Below are positions 8,602 to 18,014 of a DNA stretch of 64,000 nt, one piece after another (within the stretch, counting starts at the first letter, position 1; the number at the start of each line of letters is the position of its first letter). The stretch comes from Achromobacter pulmonis (lineage in GTDB: Bacteria; Pseudomonadota; Gammaproteobacteria; Burkholderiales; Burkholderiaceae_B). The translations under genes were made by a program, and so were the position numbers. The DNA lies in the NCBI RefSeq assembly GCF_002885955.2, contig NZ_POQS01000006.1:426637-490636 (forward strand), written 5' to 3'. Below the pieces are notes generated by a model. The model was not told the origin of the DNA. It searched no databases and worked only from the letters and a program-made list of their open reading frames with translations.

Positions 8602-8773
8602 TTCGCACCTCCTGGCGAGCCTGCGCCGCCTGTTCGTTGATCTGGTCCTGCCTCTCCTGTCGCTCTTCCTGGCGCCCTGTGGCGCGCCCCCGGTAGAAGA
8701 CGCTGGCCAGCGCGGCCAGCGCCAAGCCGGCCAGCAGAAGCCAGCCTTTGAATCGTTCAAGCCACGACAGCAT
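8507..8773 (-). CDS. Rz-like inner-membrane spanin
   Basis: An 88-residue protein with a single N-terminal membrane anchor (MLSWLERFKGWLLLAGLALAALASVF) followed by a long charged Q/E/R coiled coil (GRQEERQERQDQINEQAAQA). That is the classic i-spanin layout. The start is supported by GGGAGGTGG just upstream and overlaps the end of the endolysin gene. It pairs with the embedded Rz1 gene at 8383-8601. Confidence 0.82.
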   Translation of the reverse strand: MLSWLERFKGWLLLAGLALAALASVFYRGRATGRQEERQERQDQINEQAAQARQEVRNVQESVARRDDDAVADRLKSDWVRGPRQGRR

Positions 8774-9254
8774 TTCCACCTCCCACCTCTGCGACTGCCT
8801 GGGCGTATAGCCCGCCCCAGGTCTGCGGGTGAGGCTTCCCGGGCCGCCATGTACGGATGTACATGTCCCACGCCCCCCGCACGTCGCCCACGGCGGGCAG
8901 GCGCCAGGCGTCCGTCCACATGAGCAGGCGCGCGAAGACTGCCGCCAGCACGTCGTCAGTCTCCAGCGCCGGATGAACAGCAGCTGCGACCGGCTCCACG
9001 CCATGCAGGCCGCAGATCCTATACGCGTGTTCGCGGCTGGCCGGATGGGTCAGTACCCCTCGCACGCCGCCCCCACGTTCGAACTGCCATAGCCCCCGGG
9101 CCGGACCGTTGCCCAGCTGCCGCCGATGCAGAAAGCGACTTTCTTGCAGACCGATGGCCAGCAACTGGACACGCGCCGCAGGCGTGTCCATCTTGATCGG
9201 CAGAAGCGCCAGGGCGGGATTGATCGCCGTCTGTATGATCGTTTGGAGAACCAC
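8757..9254 (-). CDS. Phage endolysin (lysozyme/transglycosylase-like)
   Basis: About 165 residues. The segment VQLLAIGLQESRF has the hydrophobic-helix-Glu arrangement of lysozyme-fold muramidases and transglycosylases, with the Glu the likely catalytic acid, followed by GPARGLWQFERGGGV, comparable to the family's glycine-rich substrate-binding strand. The GTG start at 9254 lies just after the upstream holin-like stop. It is placed between a multi-span membrane protein and Rz/Rz1, which completes a lysis cassette. The precise enzyme class (muramidase or lytic transglycosylase) is inferred. Confidence 0.7.
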   Translation of the reverse strand: MVLQTIIQTAINPALALLPIKMDTPAARVQLLAIGLQESRFLHRRQLGNGPARGLWQFERGGGVRGVLTHPASREHAYRICGLHGVEPVAAAVHPALETDDVLAAVFARLLMWTDAWRLPAVGDVRGAWDMYIRTWRPGKPHPQTWGGLYAQAVAEVGGGNAVVA

Positions 9255-9256
9255 GA

Positions 9257-9700
9257 TCAGCCCTCCCCGCCGGACCTGCGCCAAGGCAGGCGCGCCAGCA
9301 CCTCGTCAAGCCACGGCAGCACCCCCTGCTCGCGCATGCGCGACATCCAGCGCATATATGCGCCGAGAACCCACCAAGCCGGGAGGCCGGCAAGCAGCAT
9401 GCACGGCCCCAACACGTAAAACATCGCCAGCAGGCTATCCTCGCCCGTTCCGCTGCGCTGGGCCATCCAGTGGGCGGCGTCGATCAGCGACGGCCGCCAA
9501 GAGATAACCGCAATCGCAAGCATCGGCCCGAACACGAAGGAACTGACCACCGTACAAACAGTTCGGCCGATGAATTCCCGCGGCGAACGCGGCGGCATGA
9601 CGAGCATGCCAATGATCGCGGCCAGCGCCGCCGGCACCCCGAAGGCCAAGGCGAGTTTTACGGCCGCCCAGCCGCCGAATCCGGTGGAACTCGGTTCCAT
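9257..9700 (-). CDS. Holin-like membrane protein
   Basis: A 147-residue protein with about three hydrophobic segments: VKLALAFGVPAALAAIIGML (residues ~14-33), VVSSFVFGPMLAIAVISW (~47-65) and MFYVLGPCMLLAGLPAWWVLG (~91-112), ending in a basic tail. The ATG at 9700 has a good AAAGGAG site; an in-frame start eight codons earlier lacks one. Position directly before the endolysin and three membrane spans suggest a class I-type holin. It is somewhat long for one, so a related membrane lysis regulator cannot be excluded. Confidence 0.65.
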   Translation of the reverse strand: MEPSSTGFGGWAAVKLALAFGVPAALAAIIGMLVMPPRSPREFIGRTVCTVVSSFVFGPMLAIAVISWRPSLIDAAHWMAQRSGTGEDSLLAMFYVLGPCMLLAGLPAWWVLGAYMRWMSRMREQGVLPWLDEVLARLPWRRSGGEG

Positions 9701-9749
9701 TGAAACGCTCCTTTGGGTTCGCATTTCTGCCCTCCCGTATGTGTGGACG

Positions 9750-9772
9750 AAAAAAAACCCGCTTTAGGCGGG
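9750..9772 (-). terminator. Intrinsic terminator at the end of the tail operon
   Basis: On the minus strand ACCCGCCTAAAGCGGGT forms a stem followed by eight T residues. It overlaps the last codons of the 70-residue gene ending at 9764 and separates the tail genes from the lysis cassette. Confidence 0.8.
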
Positions 9773-9976
9773 TGGGTTACTGTCAGGTTGCTTGGGATAT
9801 CGGCGCTTCACCTCCAGGCATTTGTCGACCCATTCGCAAACCTCGGTCGGAAGCTCGGCGCCCTGCTGGCGCAAGTGGTTCGCCAGCTTCATGATGGCGT
9901 CGACCTGATCCCCGATCTTCGGGTACTCGCGTTCGCGGCGCTTGTCATACTCCATATCAAAGCTCAGGACTTGCAT
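9764..9976 (-). CDS. Small phage protein of unknown function
   Basis: A 70-residue acidic/basic helical protein (MQVLSFDMEYDKRREREYPKIGDQVDAIMKLANHL in outline, ending KQPDSNPPA). The EYPKIGDQVDAIMK segment resembles short proteins found just after tail-fibre genes in many phages, sometimes called XkdW-like, but I cannot confirm the family. Its start overlaps the preceding 149-residue gene by 20 bp, so they are likely translated together. It may assist tail-tip or fibre assembly by position only. Confidence 0.6.
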   Translation of the reverse strand: MQVLSFDMEYDKRREREYPKIGDQVDAIMKLANHLRQQGAELPTEVCEWVDKCLEVKRRYPKQPDSNPPA

Positions 9977-10406
9977 AAACTCCTCGAAAAGTCTTGTACG
10001 GGTGTTTCTCCACTGAGATGTGCAGGACCTTGCCGGGCGGGGCCTCCAACTTGATAGTGGAATCCGTCACGGCGTAGTAGGCACCATTCACGCATAGAGC
10101 TGCATCCAGCGGAACCCCGCTAAGGATTCCGCCGGCCAGCTCAATCCCCATATCAGGGCGCTCCACAAACGTCATGGCGATTGGATCAACCATGAAGTCC
10201 TGGGCCTCCATCGGGCCGCTAATACCGATGAACGGCACGCCGTCCTTTTGGTATCCCCGCGCCACCATGAAGCCCTGGCAGTTGACCCAACCGGTCATCA
10301 GGAGCGTATCCGGATCGAAGTAGCCGACGTATCCGGATTTGGTCCTGAATGGGTGCCCGAGATGCACGTCTTCGTAGTTCTTGTAGTTGACGCCTTCAAA
10401 GCTCAT
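9957..10406 (-). CDS. Phage tail-associated hypothetical protein
   Basis: A 149-residue protein starting two bases after the J gene ends. It is beta-rich, with no signal peptide or membrane segment (YEDVHLGHPFRTKSGYVGYFDPD; MGIELAGGILSGVPLDAALCVNG). I do not recognise the family. The location between the central tip protein and the end of the tail operon makes a tip or fibre accessory role likely, but this is inference. Confidence 0.6.
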   Translation of the reverse strand: MSFEGVNYKNYEDVHLGHPFRTKSGYVGYFDPDTLLMTGWVNCQGFMVARGYQKDGVPFIGISGPMEAQDFMVDPIAMTFVERPDMGIELAGGILSGVPLDAALCVNGAYYAVTDSTIKLEAPPGKVLHISVEKHPYKTFRGVYASPEL

Positions 10407-10408
10407 GT

Positions 10409-13400
10409 TTACCTCTGGAATCCAAGAAGCGCAGCGGAAACGCTGTACGTGGCCGTTCCGTTAGCTGGCCGGTACACGTCCATGAATAGCGTGTAAGCGC
10501 CAGGACCGACCGGTCCGTATACATATGAAAACCCATCAACGATGGTATTCATGTCCCCGCCGTTAGGATTCTTCCAGCCGGATGGGGTCGCATTCAGGAT
10601 GAGCGGGTTTCCGTTGATACTGGCAATCAAAGTGGGGAACCTGCCGAGGGGAGATCCAGGTTGACCCCATGCACCACCAGCCGTTTTCGCCTGGATGAAA
10701 ACTAGCAGCGTCCCGCCATAGGGGAGATACAGCGGCACGTTTCCGATTGGAACCTGCTGGTTTCCAGACGACCCAAACTCGGTATTCCACCCTCCCGAAG
10801 CTCCGCCCACCACCGAGCCGTTGGCAATGCGCAGTGTGTCAACCTGCGCAACGCCAATCTTAGCCGTCGAGATAACGGCATCAACAAGGTGCGCATTGCC
10901 GATCATCGCATTGGCAATATGCCCGCTCCAGATCTGCGCGTTCCCGATCTTGGCGCCGGTGATCTGCCCGTCCCCAATCTTGGCCGTGGTGATCGATGCG
11001 TTCCGGATGAATGCATCGTTGATGAACGTCTGTCCGTTGACCACCGAGAAAGGCGACGACAGGGTGCCGTTCACCGAAGTGAGCAGCACCAGCTGGTCCG
11101 CGACCATGGTGATGTACGAATCCACCGTACCGCCGTTGCCATCGGACTGGATGCCCACGCCGATGCCGGCCAGGTACTTGCGGCCGGCATTGTTGGCCTG
11201 AACGCGAACCGTCCAATTACTGGAAACCCGGCCATCCAACGTCGCGAGGGTATTGGCCTGCGTTGCAACGGAGGTTTCCACCGTTCCTACGCGAGACGTT
11301 ACCGTATCGATCCGCTGGCCCAGCGCCGTATCCGCGTTGACGCGCGCGGTCTGCTCGGTGCGAATGTCCGCGGCGTTGCTGGCCTCGGACACGGACTGCA
11401 GCTGCATACGCGTGGCGAACAGCCCCATGTTGGTGACGCGGAAGTCACCGCCCTGCGGCCCGTAGATGAACCGATACCGGAACCTGAACGATGCCGCCGC
11501 GCCCGGCGCCGTAAAGGTCGCAGACCAGGGCCAGACACCTTGCGCGGACAGGTCTGCTGTCGCCAGAATGGGATCGGAAACCTGATCGCCGTTTGCGTCG
11601 AAAAACTGGCATCGAACTTGAACGACGCCCACAGAATCGTTGTTGTTGAGCGCGATCTTGCCGCTGAACGTGTACGTTTTCCCTCCCTCAATGGGTTGCC
11701 CAGCAAACACGCCAGGATTCTCCGACGCATCGCGCCGGGTTATGAGGTCGCCAACGAAAGCATTTGCCGCGCCGCCGCTCGCGGTGATCGAGGCAACGAA
11801 GGGATATCCGTTGCCGTCATTCTGGTTGTTGAGCGGCAGCGTCCGTTTGCTGAACCTGTTGGCAAGCGACCCAGACCAGTGAATCTGAGGCGCATCCCAA
11901 TACGGGTCGCGAATCAGGTTCTCACCGTTGGCCTGCACGTTGTACTCGGCCTTGAGCTGCGTGATGCGCTGGGCCTGCGCATCGACGGCCGAGGTACGCG
12001 CCTGCGCCTCGGACTTGACGGCCGCATCCAGCCGCGCATCCTCGGCTTCGGTGGCGGTGCGCAGCGTGTCAACAGTCTGCGCCAGGGCACCATCAGCATC
12101 GGCCCGCGCACGTGCCTCCTGCTGGAGAAGAGCATGCGATAGCGGAGCGCCGTAACGTCCAACCGCTACGAAGTCGATATCAAAAGGTCCGTTTTGAGAA
12201 TCCCGCGTATCGCCAATGACAATACGCGAAATATTCGTCGCGGTAGGCACACCACCCGGAAACTCGTTCAAATCGAAATCTACGATCTGCCAATCGGTAC
12301 TTTCACTATTGATCGGCACATTTAAGAATTGAGTCCCGGGCGACGCGGCGTTGTTGATGGCAACGTAGCAAATCAAATGCTGCCGAACGCTTTTATTTCG
12401 AAACCGAATTCGAACCCGAATAATGTTATTCAGTTTCCCGTCGAATCTCTCCGAAATAGGCAAATAGCCACTGTCGGCGCGTCCGAGTAGCGACGGAGCA
12501 TTGGGTTTCTGCGTATTTCGAATGTAGTACGGACTTTCGCCAACCCAGGTCAGATCGTTACCGGGATTCGTTCCGTAAGGGACCCATCCTTCAGTGCTGG
12601 TGTCGAAGTTCCATGCGCGCTCGGTATCGAAGCTTTCCAGCTGCCCGGCCTCCATCCGGGTAATGCGTTGGGAAAGCGCGGCGTCCTCAGTCGCGCGCGC
12701 CTGCTCCTCCTGGGCAATGCGCGCCGTATTCTGACCGACTGCCGTGTTGGTCTGGTTGATGCGCAGCGTTAGAGCGTCATCGGCGCTGACCCTTGCCTGC
12801 TCTTCTGCACGAATCGCGGCCGTGTTCTGGCCGACAGTCGTGGACATGGAATTGCTCTGCTGAGCCAGGCCGTCGGTGGTGGTCTTTAGCGAGGAAATCT
12901 CGCTAGCATTCCCGTTAACATCCGTTCGCAGCGTGTTGATCTGCGTGGCCTGGTTCGCCTGGGTCTGCTGAATGGCGGTGATACTGCTCGCCTGTTCGCC
13001 TTGGGTGGATTCCAGGGAGCTGGTGCGGCTAGCCAGGTCAGCGGTGGTGGTCTCCAGATTCTGGATCCTGCTGGCATCCTGCCCCTGCTTGGTTTCCAAG
13101 CTGGTCATGCGCAGTGCCTGACTCTCCTGTATGTCCTCGATCGTTTCGATCTTGGACGCCTGATCGCCTTGATTTGCCTCCAGAGTGGTGATCCGCTGGG
13201 CTTGGCCCGCTTGGGTGGTTTGCAGCGTACTGATGCTGCTCTCCTGCCCGTCCACCTTTGTGCTGAGCGTATCGAAGCGGCTGGCCATGTCGGCCGTCAC
13301 GGTTTGCAGCGTGCTGATGGCGCTCTGCATATCGCCTTGCTGCACAACCACGTTTTGCAAGGTCCGAGCCGTATCAGCCGTCACGGTTTCCAGGCTGTGG

Positions 13401-16400
13401 ATCTTGCTCGCCTGCTCCCCCTGTTCGGACTCGATGGTAGCCATGCGCGTGGCGTGGCCAGCCTGGACCTGCTGCACGTCCGTAATGGCGGCGGCCTGCT
13501 CGCCCTGCACGACCTCCAGTTGGCTGATCTTCTGGACATTGCCGGCCGTCACAACCTCCACGGCGGCCATGCGTCCGGTCAGGTCGCCCACAGCTTCGGC
13601 GAGAGAGTCGTAGTTGCCGATCTTGTCCCAGTATCCGGTGTCGCCAGGCGCCACCCCAGGCGGCACTTCCTGCTTGGCGCGGTATAGGCCACCCTGCCAG
13701 GAAACAACGACCCCTGCGGGGTATGCCTTGCCGTCCTCCCAGGCCGGAGTGCCGACCAGGCTTGCAACCTCCGCTTGCAATGCGTCGACCCGAGCGCCCA
13801 ACGCGGCTGCGTTAGCGTCAGCCTGCAGCTTGCGTTCAGTCGCTTCAGCGCTGATTGCCGCAGCGTTCGCCTGATCGCCCTGTGAACGCGCAACGGCCTC
13901 AAGCCGCAGCTCCTCGGTCAGGTCGATCAGCTTGCGGGCCTGCTCGCTCATTGTCTGGCCTTGAGTGGTCAGTTCGGCATCTATCTCCGCGATGGACTGA
14001 TTGAGGTTTTCAATGTCGGCCAGCAGCTGGCGTCCGACTTCCGACGACAGCACTTCGTCCTTGATAGCCTCCAGGTACTCGGTGGGATCGGTGATCGTGA
14101 TCCCGTGAACGCCGTCGCCAGAAATGGGGAAAAAGTCGCCCTTTTCGCCGAGCGAATCCACCAAGCGCCCCCAAAACCAAAATTCAGTTCCGGCCTTGAG
14201 GCCCGGCAGCTCCAGTTGCGAAGTCGGAAACGAGACCTCCGATAGCAGCGTGGCTTGCGAGAAGTCCGGCGCCGGCGACCAGTAGATTTCGGTCCGACGC
14301 AGCGGGCTAATGGTTTCCGGGAACCCCCATTCCAACCCGATTCCATAAAGGCGGGACGCCGTGCGCAGATACGCCAGGACTGGCGGCGGCTCCAGCGTAC
14401 CTTGCAGTGCAGTGAACTCGGAAACACCCCAGCCAGAATGCACGTCGAGCGCGCTGATGGCCTGAACGCGAGCCTGGTACGTGCCGGCACGGATTCCCGG
14501 AACCTCCGCGGACTCCAACGACGTATCCGGCAAAGCGATCCAATCCGAGTTATCCCGACGCCACTGGACAGCATAGGCGCGGGCGTCCTTCGACCCATCC
14601 CACTCGATACGCATGGTATGGGACGCCGCCCCCTGATCGACACTGGTGTTGCTCACCAGGCGAACGTTGGCGGGAACGGCCATTTCTCTGCCGGGAATTA
14701 CGGTAGTCGGCAGCGGGTCCAGCTTCGTTCCGTAGTCCACTGCTTCATGCTTGCCCACGGCCTCTTGCTGCGCCGTAATCTCGACCTCCATCGGGCCGAT
14801 ATGCGACACGCTCACCACACGAAATGGCGCGGGCTTCAGATCGTCCGCGGATACGCTCCAACCCGCCTCAGCCTGGGGCATCTCACTGAACTGGGAGGTT
14901 TGCACCCGCACCAGATTTTCGAGGAACTCCACGCCTACCACAGATTGCGACTCGCACATCCCGCTGGGCATGTTGATCGTCAACACGTCGCCAGGCTTGA
15001 CGCGGGCGCGCCTATCCAAAACCACCAACGTGCGGGACTCAGCCGCGGCCAGCCGTCCGCCGATCATGGCGCCGGCCAAGACGTTATCGGCAATCTCGAT
15101 GACAGACCCCGGAAGAACGACCGCGTAGTCCATAGCCACGCGGAACTTCACGGCATTTGTCTGTTCCTGCGAAGTCAGCAGGGTCCATGCGCCGAGACGA
15201 TGCGCCTGTCCACGGCTAACGCACATGAAGGCCGTCATGCTCGATTCGATAACGCCGTACCGTGCCAGCCCCTTATGGTTCTCCACCGGCTCGACCTTCT
15301 GCCGGCCGAAGTCATCCATGTTGCTGTAGGACACCTGCGCCACGGTGTACCGCGTGCTCCGACGACTTCCCGCGTACTGGAACTTACCGCGAATGTTCGC
15401 CCGGCTGTAGGTGTACACGGGCTGGGCGGGCATGTCCGCAGTGACAACAACCGTACCGTTCGCTGCGAATGCGGCGCCACGGAACACAGTTGCCAGATCC
15501 TGCAGAAGCTTTGCCGCGTCCTCTCGCGAGGCGATTTGCCCCACGGCGCGAAATCGGGGTTCCATCCCGCCCAAGCCATCCGGCACCAGTTCATCGCAGT
15601 AGCGAGCGATGGTGTACAGGCGCCAGCGGTCGACCATGCCCAGTTTGATCTGCTGTCCGAGCCCGAAAATGTCGGACACGATAATGTCGAGCAAGACCCA
15701 GGCGGGATTCGAAGACACTGCCAGTTTAAAACTGCCGTCCCACGTTCCCGAGTACGTGCGCGTGGCCGGGTTGTAATTGCTCGGAACTCGGATAATCCGC
15801 CCCTTCGCCCGCACCGCCCGCGTGGGAACGCTGGAAAAGAGCTCCGCCGGAATCTTGTAGCCGACAAGTGCAATGTTCGGATAGCGCATGCGCTGATCCG
15901 TGACCGTGCCGTAGGTGTCCACAAACAGGCTGCTGGCGATATGCGAGCCAGTGGAATCAGGCGACGTACGGCGAACACGGATAGACCACGGGCCAGAGCG
16001 CAGCGGCAGATTGATACGGTGCGTTCGCGTATAGCGCGCCGTGGTTTTGCCGCGCATCGAAGCCGTCAACACGGTTTCCCACTGGCCACCCGAGACCTGC
16101 AGATCGATGGCATAGTCGATGTAGTAGCCGTTCAGGTCGCCGTTCTTGGTATTTTGCTCGGTCAGGCGGTCGGTGGCGAGCGTGATACGCACCGCATCGT
16201 GCTCGCTTCCCGTGATGAGCTGGGTCCAGGGAGAGCCCATCTTGACCTGGTAGCCGACCGCATAGGTCGCTTCCGCGCCGGGAAAACCAGGAATAGGGTC
16301 TTGCGTCTGGGTACCGGTGCGGAAATGCACTTCCACGCCGGGCCAGTTGATCGTTCCGTCCTCGTTCTGTATGGGCGTGCCATTGAGGAAGAAGTCACGC

Positions 16401-16579
16401 ATGGCCATCTCTTCGGGGCTGTACAAGCCGCCGGTCGGACCAACGTTGATCGCGTCAAGGATCTGCGCAAACTGTGTGCTGTGCAGGCTATCCGGGGCTT
16501 CCTTGGCCACTCGGCCGCCACCGCCCCCTTTTCCGCCGAACCCAATGATGTCTGGCCGGCGTTCAAGCGTCTCGGTCAT
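10409..16579 (-). CDS. Host-specificity tip attachment protein J (lambda gpJ-like)
   Basis: A 2056-residue central tail-tip protein. The N-terminal ~600 residues match the gpJ core that docks to the tail (DIIGFGGKGGGGG near the start; SPEEMAMRDFFLNGTPIQNEDGT). Fibronectin-like segments follow at about 620-830. Residues ~1000-1260 are a long repetitive coiled coil (separate entry). After a carbohydrate-binding-like region (~1330-1460 and ~1530-1680), the C-terminus has the STAKIGDGQITGAKIGNAQI stalk seen in J-type proteins and a terminal beta domain that should contact the receptor. It is larger than lambda gpJ (1132 residues) because of the inserted coiled coil and extra domains. Confidence 0.93.
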   Translation of the reverse strand: MTETLERRPDIIGFGGKGGGGGRVAKEAPDSLHSTQFAQILDAINVGPTGGLYSPEEMAMRDFFLNGTPIQNEDGTINWPGVEVHFRTGTQTQDPIPGFPGAEATYAVGYQVKMGSPWTQLITGSEHDAVRITLATDRLTEQNTKNGDLNGYYIDYAIDLQVSGGQWETVLTASMRGKTTARYTRTHRINLPLRSGPWSIRVRRTSPDSTGSHIASSLFVDTYGTVTDQRMRYPNIALVGYKIPAELFSSVPTRAVRAKGRIIRVPSNYNPATRTYSGTWDGSFKLAVSSNPAWVLLDIIVSDIFGLGQQIKLGMVDRWRLYTIARYCDELVPDGLGGMEPRFRAVGQIASREDAAKLLQDLATVFRGAAFAANGTVVVTADMPAQPVYTYSRANIRGKFQYAGSRRSTRYTVAQVSYSNMDDFGRQKVEPVENHKGLARYGVIESSMTAFMCVSRGQAHRLGAWTLLTSQEQTNAVKFRVAMDYAVVLPGSVIEIADNVLAGAMIGGRLAAAESRTLVVLDRRARVKPGDVLTINMPSGMCESQSVVGVEFLENLVRVQTSQFSEMPQAEAGWSVSADDLKPAPFRVVSVSHIGPMEVEITAQQEAVGKHEAVDYGTKLDPLPTTVIPGREMAVPANVRLVSNTSVDQGAASHTMRIEWDGSKDARAYAVQWRRDNSDWIALPDTSLESAEVPGIRAGTYQARVQAISALDVHSGWGVSEFTALQGTLEPPPVLAYLRTASRLYGIGLEWGFPETISPLRRTEIYWSPAPDFSQATLLSEVSFPTSQLELPGLKAGTEFWFWGRLVDSLGEKGDFFPISGDGVHGITITDPTEYLEAIKDEVLSSEVGRQLLADIENLNQSIAEIDAELTTQGQTMSEQARKLIDLTEELRLEAVARSQGDQANAAAISAEATERKLQADANAAALGARVDALQAEVASLVGTPAWEDGKAYPAGVVVSWQGGLYRAKQEVPPGVAPGDTGYWDKIGNYDSLAEAVGDLTGRMAAVEVVTAGNVQKISQLEVVQGEQAAAITDVQQVQAGHATRMATIESEQGEQASKIHSLETVTADTARTLQNVVVQQGDMQSAISTLQTVTADMASRFDTLSTKVDGQESSISTLQTTQAGQAQRITTLEANQGDQASKIETIEDIQESQALRMTSLETKQGQDASRIQNLETTTADLASRTSSLESTQGEQASSITAIQQTQANQATQINTLRTDVNGNASEISSLKTTTDGLAQQSNSMSTTVGQNTAAIRAEEQARVSADDALTLRINQTNTAVGQNTARIAQEEQARATEDAALSQRITRMEAGQLESFDTERAWNFDTSTEGWVPYGTNPGNDLTWVGESPYYIRNTQKPNAPSLLGRADSGYLPISERFDGKLNNIIRVRIRFRNKSVRQHLICYVAINNAASPGTQFLNVPINSESTDWQIVDFDLNEFPGGVPTATNISRIVIGDTRDSQNGPFDIDFVAVGRYGAPLSHALLQQEARARADADGALAQTVDTLRTATEAEDARLDAAVKSEAQARTSAVDAQAQRITQLKAEYNVQANGENLIRDPYWDAPQIHWSGSLANRFSKRTLPLNNQNDGNGYPFVASITASGGAANAFVGDLITRRDASENPGVFAGQPIEGGKTYTFSGKIALNNNDSVGVVQVRCQFFDANGDQVSDPILATADLSAQGVWPWSATFTAPGAAASFRFRYRFIYGPQGGDFRVTNMGLFATRMQLQSVSEASNAADIRTEQTARVNADTALGQRIDTVTSRVGTVETSVATQANTLATLDGRVSSNWTVRVQANNAGRKYLAGIGVGIQSDGNGGTVDSYITMVADQLVLLTSVNGTLSSPFSVVNGQTFINDAFIRNASITTAKIGDGQITGAKIGNAQIWSGHIANAMIGNAHLVDAVISTAKIGVAQVDTLRIANGSVVGGASGGWNTEFGSSGNQQVPIGNVPLYLPYGGTLLVFIQAKTAGGAWGQPGSPLGRFPTLIASINGNPLILNATPSGWKNPNGGDMNTIVDGFSYVYGPVGPGAYTLFMDVYRPANGTATYSVSAALLGFQR
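12860..13570 (-). repeat. Degenerate tandem repeat encoding the J coiled coil
   Basis: About a dozen imperfect copies of a roughly 42-60-bp unit encode peptides of the form SSLESTQGEQASSITAIQQ, with recurring (T/V)TAD, GxQASxI and xLET blocks. The units diverge in sequence but hold register as a heptad-like coiled coil. Such repeats can expand or shrink by slippage and so change fibre length. Confidence 0.7.
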
Positions 16580-17226
16580 TACTGCGTATCCTCGGAATAA
16601 ATGCCTTTCGACAGCTCAACGCTGCCAGCCCAGAAGTAACCGTCATAATCGGAATAGCCGACTGGAAACGGGTTGCCCTGGGCTACCGTGTTGACTGGAC
16701 CGTTGAAGGCGTACGAAGCCTTGTTATTCGGCGGGTCGCCTCCGGAAAGGCCGCCGGGAACGGGCGACAGCGCTTGGGCGAATCCTCCGAGCATCATTGC
16801 CGCGCCAGTCCACGCGGCCGCGCCAACAATGCCGCTCGCGGAGAACGCTGCAGCGAACCCACCCGCCGAAACAACCGCCGCGGCGATCATGACTGCACCA
16901 AGAACGATCTGGAACAAGCCGCCACGCTTGCTACCCTTGATGATTGCCGCAACCCTGATTGGCTCCTCGGGATCAAGCCATTCCTGCAACCTTTCCGGAC
17001 CAAGCCGGCGCGTGCCATGTAAGCAAGCGAATTCGCGCTTCTCGGCAGCAGCGCGAGTCATATACGCCTTGAAGCCCGGAATGAGCTCGCCCAAGGCGCA
17101 GATGACTTCCCCTACGCTGGTGACAACTAAGCGATGCTCACGCCCGAACAGCCGGCCCAGCTCGCCGTACAGGCGCACGATTCGAATGGGCTCGTCGTCG
17201 AGCACCATGTTTTCCGTAGCGTCCAT
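16579..17226 (-). CDS. Tail assembly protein I (lambda gpI-like)
   Basis: A 215-residue tail assembly protein. The N-terminal ubiquitin-like region (IRIVRLYGELGRLFGREHRLVV) is typical of gpI, and a hydrophobic alanine/glycine segment (IVLGAVMIAAAVVSAGGFAAAF, about residues 107-128) plus GGLSGGDPPNNKASYAFNGPVN match the C-terminal part of the family. It lies between K and J with a start/stop overlap at the J end, as in lambda (L-K-I-J). It is needed for tip assembly and is not thought to be a major virion component. Confidence 0.87.
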   Translation of the reverse strand: MDATENMVLDDEPIRIVRLYGELGRLFGREHRLVVTSVGEVICALGELIPGFKAYMTRAAAEKREFACLHGTRRLGPERLQEWLDPEEPIRVAAIIKGSKRGGLFQIVLGAVMIAAAVVSAGGFAAAFSASGIVGAAAWTGAAMMLGGFAQALSPVPGGLSGGDPPNNKASYAFNGPVNTVAQGNPFPVGYSDYDGYFWAGSVELSKGIYSEDTQ

Positions 17227-17228
17227 TG

Positions 17229-18014
17229 CTATTTCTCCAGCGACTGGTGCCGGGCGATAGCCACGGTGCAGTGCTTGTACATGCCGCCATACATGGTCCT
17301 TTCGGACGGGCGGCCATAGAGGTGATGAATCATTGCCTCGCTCATCGGATGGAGCGCCGGCCCCTCCTCCAGCTGCTCGACCCCGAGGTACAGGGCAGCG
17401 TGATTGGCGACATCAGCGCCGATCTGCATCAGAATCATGTCGCCCGTCTGCAGCGGCTCATCCTCGGCCAACACTCGCCAGCCATCGGAGGCGAGGTTGT
17501 CCATGTAGAGGTTCTGTCCTTTTTCCCACCATAGGTCGTCGCGCTTGTGGTTGGGGAGCTCGACGCCGCGGCATCGCCCGAACCAATCACGGATAATGGC
17601 GTAGCAGTCCAATACGCCGTGAACGAATGGCCGGCCCATCAACGGAATGGGCTTTCCGGTGGGCGCGATGCCAAAGACGTTGCCCGCCTTCGGCACGCCC
17701 TCGTCGTCCTTGTAGACCGCCACGATGTACCAGGGGACGTCCTCTTGATTGCAGTAGGCTCTGTCAGCGTCGGTGGCAGCATCCGGCCCCTCGGGGTGGG
17801 AATGCACCACTGCCAGCACGCGGCCGGCTTCCTCGGCGCGGATCAAGTCCTCGGCGGCGATGACGAAGTACTCTTCCGGCCGGTCCGCCCGATTAAGAAG
17901 CGGCCAGTACTCGTCACGCCCCTCGGCATCCTGCACGATGAGGCCACAAGCCTCTTTCGGATACTCCTGCTCGGCGTGGACCTTAACGGCCCGGATCGTT
18001 TCCTTAGAAATCAT
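17229..18014 (-). CDS. Tail tip protein K: JAB/Mov34 plus NlpC/P60 peptidase
   Basis: A 261-residue two-domain protein. The N-terminal JAB1/MPN domain has the metal motif AVVHSHPEGPDAATDADRAY (H-x-H...D). The C-terminal NlpC/P60 domain has its nucleophile in GVLDCYAIIRDWF and the histidine in NHAALYLG. It should cleave peptidoglycan cross-bridges or process tip components during tail assembly and entry. The ATG at 18014 overlaps the stop of L (ATGA), so a start 15 codons earlier is rejected. Confidence 0.92.
   Translation of the reverse strand: MISKETIRAVKVHAEQEYPKEACGLIVQDAEGRDEYWPLLNRADRPEEYFVIAAEDLIRAEEAGRVLAVVHSHPEGPDAATDADRAYCNQEDVPWYIVAVYKDDEGVPKAGNVFGIAPTGKPIPLMGRPFVHGVLDCYAIIRDWFGRCRGVELPNHKRDDLWWEKGQNLYMDNLASDGWRVLAEDEPLQTGDMILMQIGADVANHAALYLGVEQLEEGPALHPMSEAMIHHLYGRPSERTMYGGMYKHCTVAIARHQSLEK

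Noticed and set aside
12860..13570. CRISPR-like array
   Set aside because: The repeats are degenerate and coding, with no constant repeat/spacer structure; no CRISPR array was seen anywhere in the window.
10409..16579. Diversity-generating retroelement as in Bordetella phage BPP-1
   Set aside because: No reverse transcriptase, avd or template/variable repeat pair was found near the tail genes.
14255..16600. 781-codon plus-strand frame (and another at 10889-12142) opposite the J gene
   Set aside because: Low-quality Arg/His-rich translations without domains, antisense to a clear J protein with normal codon usage.
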